From positions 2,892,451 to 2,956,450 of the forward strand of contig NZ_OESQ01000001.1 in the NCBI RefSeq assembly GCF_900240245.1: a DNA stretch of 64,000 nt, written 5' to 3'. The notes under the pieces are model-generated. The model searched no databases, was not told where the DNA came from, and was given only the letters and a program-made list of their open reading frames with translations. This DNA comes from Lachnoclostridium edouardi (GTDB taxonomy: Bacteria; Bacillota; Clostridia; Lachnospirales; Lachnospiraceae). Shown one piece after another: positions 61,620 to 64,000 of this stretch (positions within the stretch are counted from its first letter, which is position 1; every line of letters begins with the position of its first letter). Made by a program: the position numbers and the translations under genes.

Positions 61620-62912
61620 ATGAGTATACTGTGGATTCCAGGGTTTATTCTATTATTTGCCGTCTTGGCATATAAAAGATGGAGCCCGGTTTTACTAGGA
61701 CCGACAGTGTCGGTAGTTTTATGTATTGTAACAGGGCTGCCAGTGCTTGAGACAATGATGGGCCCCTATATGACCGCCACTACTGATTTTATTAAAAGTA
61801 ATTTTTTTGTATTTTTCCTGGGGGCAGTTTTTGGAGCTATTATGGAGGAAACAAATGCTGCTAAAGCTATTGCTATATGGATGTCTAAAATAACAAGGGG
61901 CAGATTTGTACTTCCTTTGATTATGACTATAGCCGGCATTTTATGCTATGGCGGCGTATTAGGTTTTGTTGTGTATTTTGCCGTATATCCAATTACTCTA
62001 CATTTATGCAGGCAAGCCAATATATCCAGAGCTTTAATACCGGCGACTATTGGAGCCGGATGTTGGACATGGGCAAATGCTCTTCCAGGAAGTCCTGCGA
62101 TTCCCAATGTGATTGCTTCAAAATCTTTAGGAACTTTAGCCACATCTGATTTGGCAGCTGGAATTATTTTTTGCGGTATTTTAATGTATGTTCTTTGTTT
62201 CCTTTATTTGGAGTGGCAGGCTGTCAGATATAAGGCAATGAATAAAGGATTTATTATGGATGATGTGGTAAAAGAAGAAATGGAAGAGAAGCCTGAAGGG
62301 AAGCTGCCTAAAGTATGGCTTGCTTTACTTCCTATGGCAGTGATTTTAGTTTTATACAATGTTATAGGAATCAGTATTGAATTTGCTTTATTGGCAGGCG
62401 TGCTGGTTGCATTTATCACCATGTATTCATATGGGGGAGGATCTGAACAGTGGTTAAAAACATTTAATAAAGGAGCGGGAAATACAACTGGGGTTATATT
62501 GAATGTATCATTAGTAGTTGGATTTGCCGGGGTGATGAAGCAAACAGAAATGTTTCAGATGATGGTGGACAGTATTGGCAGTCTTTCAATACCACCTTTA
62601 GTATTTGTGGCAGTAACTACAGCTGCCTGCTCTGCCGCTTCAGCTTCCTCTTCAGGAGGAATGGGAGTGGCTATGGCTACATTTTCCGGCACATACCTTT
62701 CTATGGGAATAAATCCAGAAATTATACATAGGGTAGCGGTTGTGGCTGCTAGTACGTTGGATACCCTTCCTCATACAGGCGGACAGATTACGTTGCTTCA
62801 GATTTGCCATCAAACACATAAAGACTCCTTTAGCCATATTTTCGTAACACAGGCAATAATTCCTACTATTTGCCTGATAGGATTAATTATATGGCATAGC
62901 ATAGGATTTTAA
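61620..62912 (+). CDS. GntP-type permease
   Basis: A 430-residue membrane protein with about 11-12 helices: WIPGFILLFAVLAYKRWSP, FFVFFLGAVFGAIMEETNAAKAIA, and VVAASTLDTLPHTGGQITLL late in the protein, as in GntP/citrate-type proton symporters for gluconate or other organic acids. ATG 61620 is nine bases after TAGGAGG. It is paired with the DUF6282 gene, suggesting uptake and processing of one compound. Confidence 0.87.
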   Translation: MSILWIPGFILLFAVLAYKRWSPVLLGPTVSVVLCIVTGLPVLETMMGPYMTATTDFIKSNFFVFFLGAVFGAIMEETNAAKAIAIWMSKITRGRFVLPLIMTIAGILCYGGVLGFVVYFAVYPITLHLCRQANISRALIPATIGAGCWTWANALPGSPAIPNVIASKSLGTLATSDLAAGIIFCGILMYVLCFLYLEWQAVRYKAMNKGFIMDDVVKEEMEEKPEGKLPKVWLALLPMAVILVLYNVIGISIEFALLAGVLVAFITMYSYGGGSEQWLKTFNKGAGNTTGVILNVSLVVGFAGVMKQTEMFQMMVDSIGSLSIPPLVFVAVTTAACSAASASSSGGMGVAMATFSGTYLSMGINPEIIHRVAVVAASTLDTLPHTGGQITLLQICHQTHKDSFSHIFVTQAIIPTICLIGLIIWHSIGF

Positions 62913-62934
62913 TGAGAGATGGAGAGTGAAAAAG

Positions 62935-63798
62935 ATGAGTACAGAATTATTGAAAGACGTATATGATTTGCATATTCATCCTGCACCGGACGTAGTAAAG
63001 AGAAAAGCTACAGATACACAAATAGCCAAAAAGGTAGTAGAGGCAGGAATGAGGGGCTTTGCAATAAAGTCCCATTATTTCGATACATCAGGTCGGGCGG
63101 CAATTATTAAAGAAATATTCCCTCAGTGTAACGCTGTAGGAGGAATTGTACTAAATCTTTCTGCAGGAGGTTTAAATCCTGCGGCTGTGGAAATGGCGGC
63201 CAAAGCGGGAACAAAAATTGTATGGCTTCCGACAATGGATGCATTTAATATGTGGGATTTTTTAAGGATTAATCATAGCCCTGTTCCATTTGGTTCAGCC
63301 AGAACAGACCCTGATTCTGTAAAAGGAATCCAAATACTTGAAGAGGGAAAACTGGTTTCTTCTGTTTATGAGATTCTGGATTTAATTAAAGAATATAATT
63401 TGGTTTTAGCTACCGGGCATATCTCAAAGCATGAAAGTCTGGCTGTTTTTAAGGAGGCTAAAAAACGTGGAATTGAGAAATTGATTGCCACTCATACAGA
63501 ATTTCCGGCTACTTATGCAGATATAGAAGAACAGAAGGAATATATTAAATGCGGAGCTAAAATAGAACATAATTATTTAACTATTTTGAATAAAGAATTT
63601 ACTATGGAAAAATTGAAAGAGCAGATACAGGCTGTAGGGGCAGAGCATGTTATATTGTCCAGCGATCTTGGACAATATATGAATCCTGATCCGGTGGAAG
63701 GCTTTGGAGATTTTTTGGAAAAGATTTTAGAGGCAGGGATTTCCCAGCGTGATATTTATACAATGACGGCAATAAATACAAGGGAGCTGGTAGAATAA
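62935..63798 (+). CDS. DUF6282 amidohydrolase-like protein
   Basis: A 287-residue protein with the metal-binding DLHIHPAPD motif near residue 12, FAIKSHYFDTSGRA near 45, TGHISKHESL (about 160) and THTEFPAT (about 187), a layout of TIM-barrel metal-dependent hydrolases grouped as DUF6282. ATG 62935 is chosen for its spacing from GGAGAG. It starts 22 bases after the permease and probably hydrolyses the transported compound. Confidence 0.85.
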   Translation: MSTELLKDVYDLHIHPAPDVVKRKATDTQIAKKVVEAGMRGFAIKSHYFDTSGRAAIIKEIFPQCNAVGGIVLNLSAGGLNPAAVEMAAKAGTKIVWLPTMDAFNMWDFLRINHSPVPFGSARTDPDSVKGIQILEEGKLVSSVYEILDLIKEYNLVLATGHISKHESLAVFKEAKKRGIEKLIATHTEFPATYADIEEQKEYIKCGAKIEHNYLTILNKEFTMEKLKEQIQAVGAEHVILSSDLGQYMNPDPVEGFGDFLEKILEAGISQRDIYTMTAINTRELVE

Positions 63799-63820
63799 AA
63801 CCAGTGAAAGGTTACTTACT

Positions 63821-63863
63821 AAAAGACCCTGGCAAAGCTATGAACTTTGCCAGGGTCTTTTTA
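63821..63863 (+). terminator. Rho-independent terminator
   Basis: Perfect 17-bp stem AAAAGACCCTGGCAAAG/CTTTGCCAGGGTCTTTT with a seven-base loop and T-rich tail. Confidence 0.93.
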
Positions 63864-63941
63864 TTGTTAGGGCAAAGCCCTGTTTACCATTGTGGAGTTT
63901 TTCGTTGATCCGAAAAACGGAACTTTGGAAAACAAATAAAC

Positions 63942-64000
63942 CACCTGCTATGCAGGTGAGTTAGAATTGCTTCAGCTTATAGCAAAAAACCTCCAGTGTT
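63942..64000. mobile_element. Possible left end of an IS200/IS605-type element (partial)
   Basis: CACCTGCTATGCAGGTG (63942-63958) is a short foldback hairpin of the kind found at IS200/IS605 ends, followed by a second weak hairpin region. The element would continue beyond the window; no transposase is visible. Confidence 0.4.

Overview
The window reads as a chromosome segment of a gut-type Clostridia (Lachnospiraceae-like) that carries a large integrative conjugative element (ICE). The flanks are AT-rich with strong AGGAGG ribosome sites and typical Firmicutes housekeeping genes. The middle third is visibly GC-richer and holds a Tn1549/CTn-type conjugation module. No rRNA or tRNA genes were seen.

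Left flank (1-14.8 kb): end of comEC, holA, a small membrane protein, an EamA exporter, a DUF1847 protein, an AEC transporter (minus), a PAP2 phosphatase, a membrane-anchored M3-type peptidase, a HAD phosphatase, dihydrolipoyl dehydrogenase, an M24 aminopeptidase, a YbaK/ProX editing protein (minus), an RlmD/TrmA-type rRNA methyltransferase, and a lone AT-rich DUF3800-like gene next to the ICE.

ICE (about 14,780-48,290): bounded by a 13-bp direct repeat with one mismatch (14767-14779 and 48278-48290). In order it carries a ParB-like protein with AT-hooks, DUF4406-like, ArdA, PcfB, VirD4 (split by group II intron 1), Maff2, a VirB6/TrbL-like protein, a SpoVG-domain protein, an adenine methylase, DinD, an MT-A70 methylase, PrgI, VirB4, an NlpC/P60 hydrolase, DUF4315, DUF4366, small Cys-rich proteins, MobC, a CD1845-like protein and the relaxase (split by group II intron 2). 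A cargo block follows: Xre repressor, small HTH protein, two-component system, three-gene ABC exporter and lipoprotein, resembling lantibiotic/antimicrobial peptide immunity. The element ends with a sigma-like regulator, a resolvase-like domain lacking the catalytic serine, and a large serine recombinase. The most striking feature is a family of 16 dispersed near-identical palindromes (ACTTYGRGACA-N3-TGTCCCRARGT). I saw them only inside the ICE backbone, mostly between genes, some read in frame through genes, and two directly upstream of near-identical promoters. They look like a dedicated binding-site or RNA-hairpin network; the ParB-like protein is the obvious candidate partner.

Right flank (48.3-64 kb): the ICE abuts the last codons of a type I-C cas1, followed by cas2 and a short degenerating 4-repeat CRISPR array, with no other cas genes in the window. 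Next comes a catabolic cluster (GntR, proline-racemase family, symporter with small subunit, DapA-like lyase, Fe-alcohol dehydrogenase) in which several genes are broken by frameshifts. Two further genes (amidohydrolase, DUF3737) carry in-frame stops. Intact genes include a nitroreductase, flavodoxin, TetR, LysR, GntP permease and a DUF6282 protein. The window ends in what looks like the edge of an IS200/IS605-type element.
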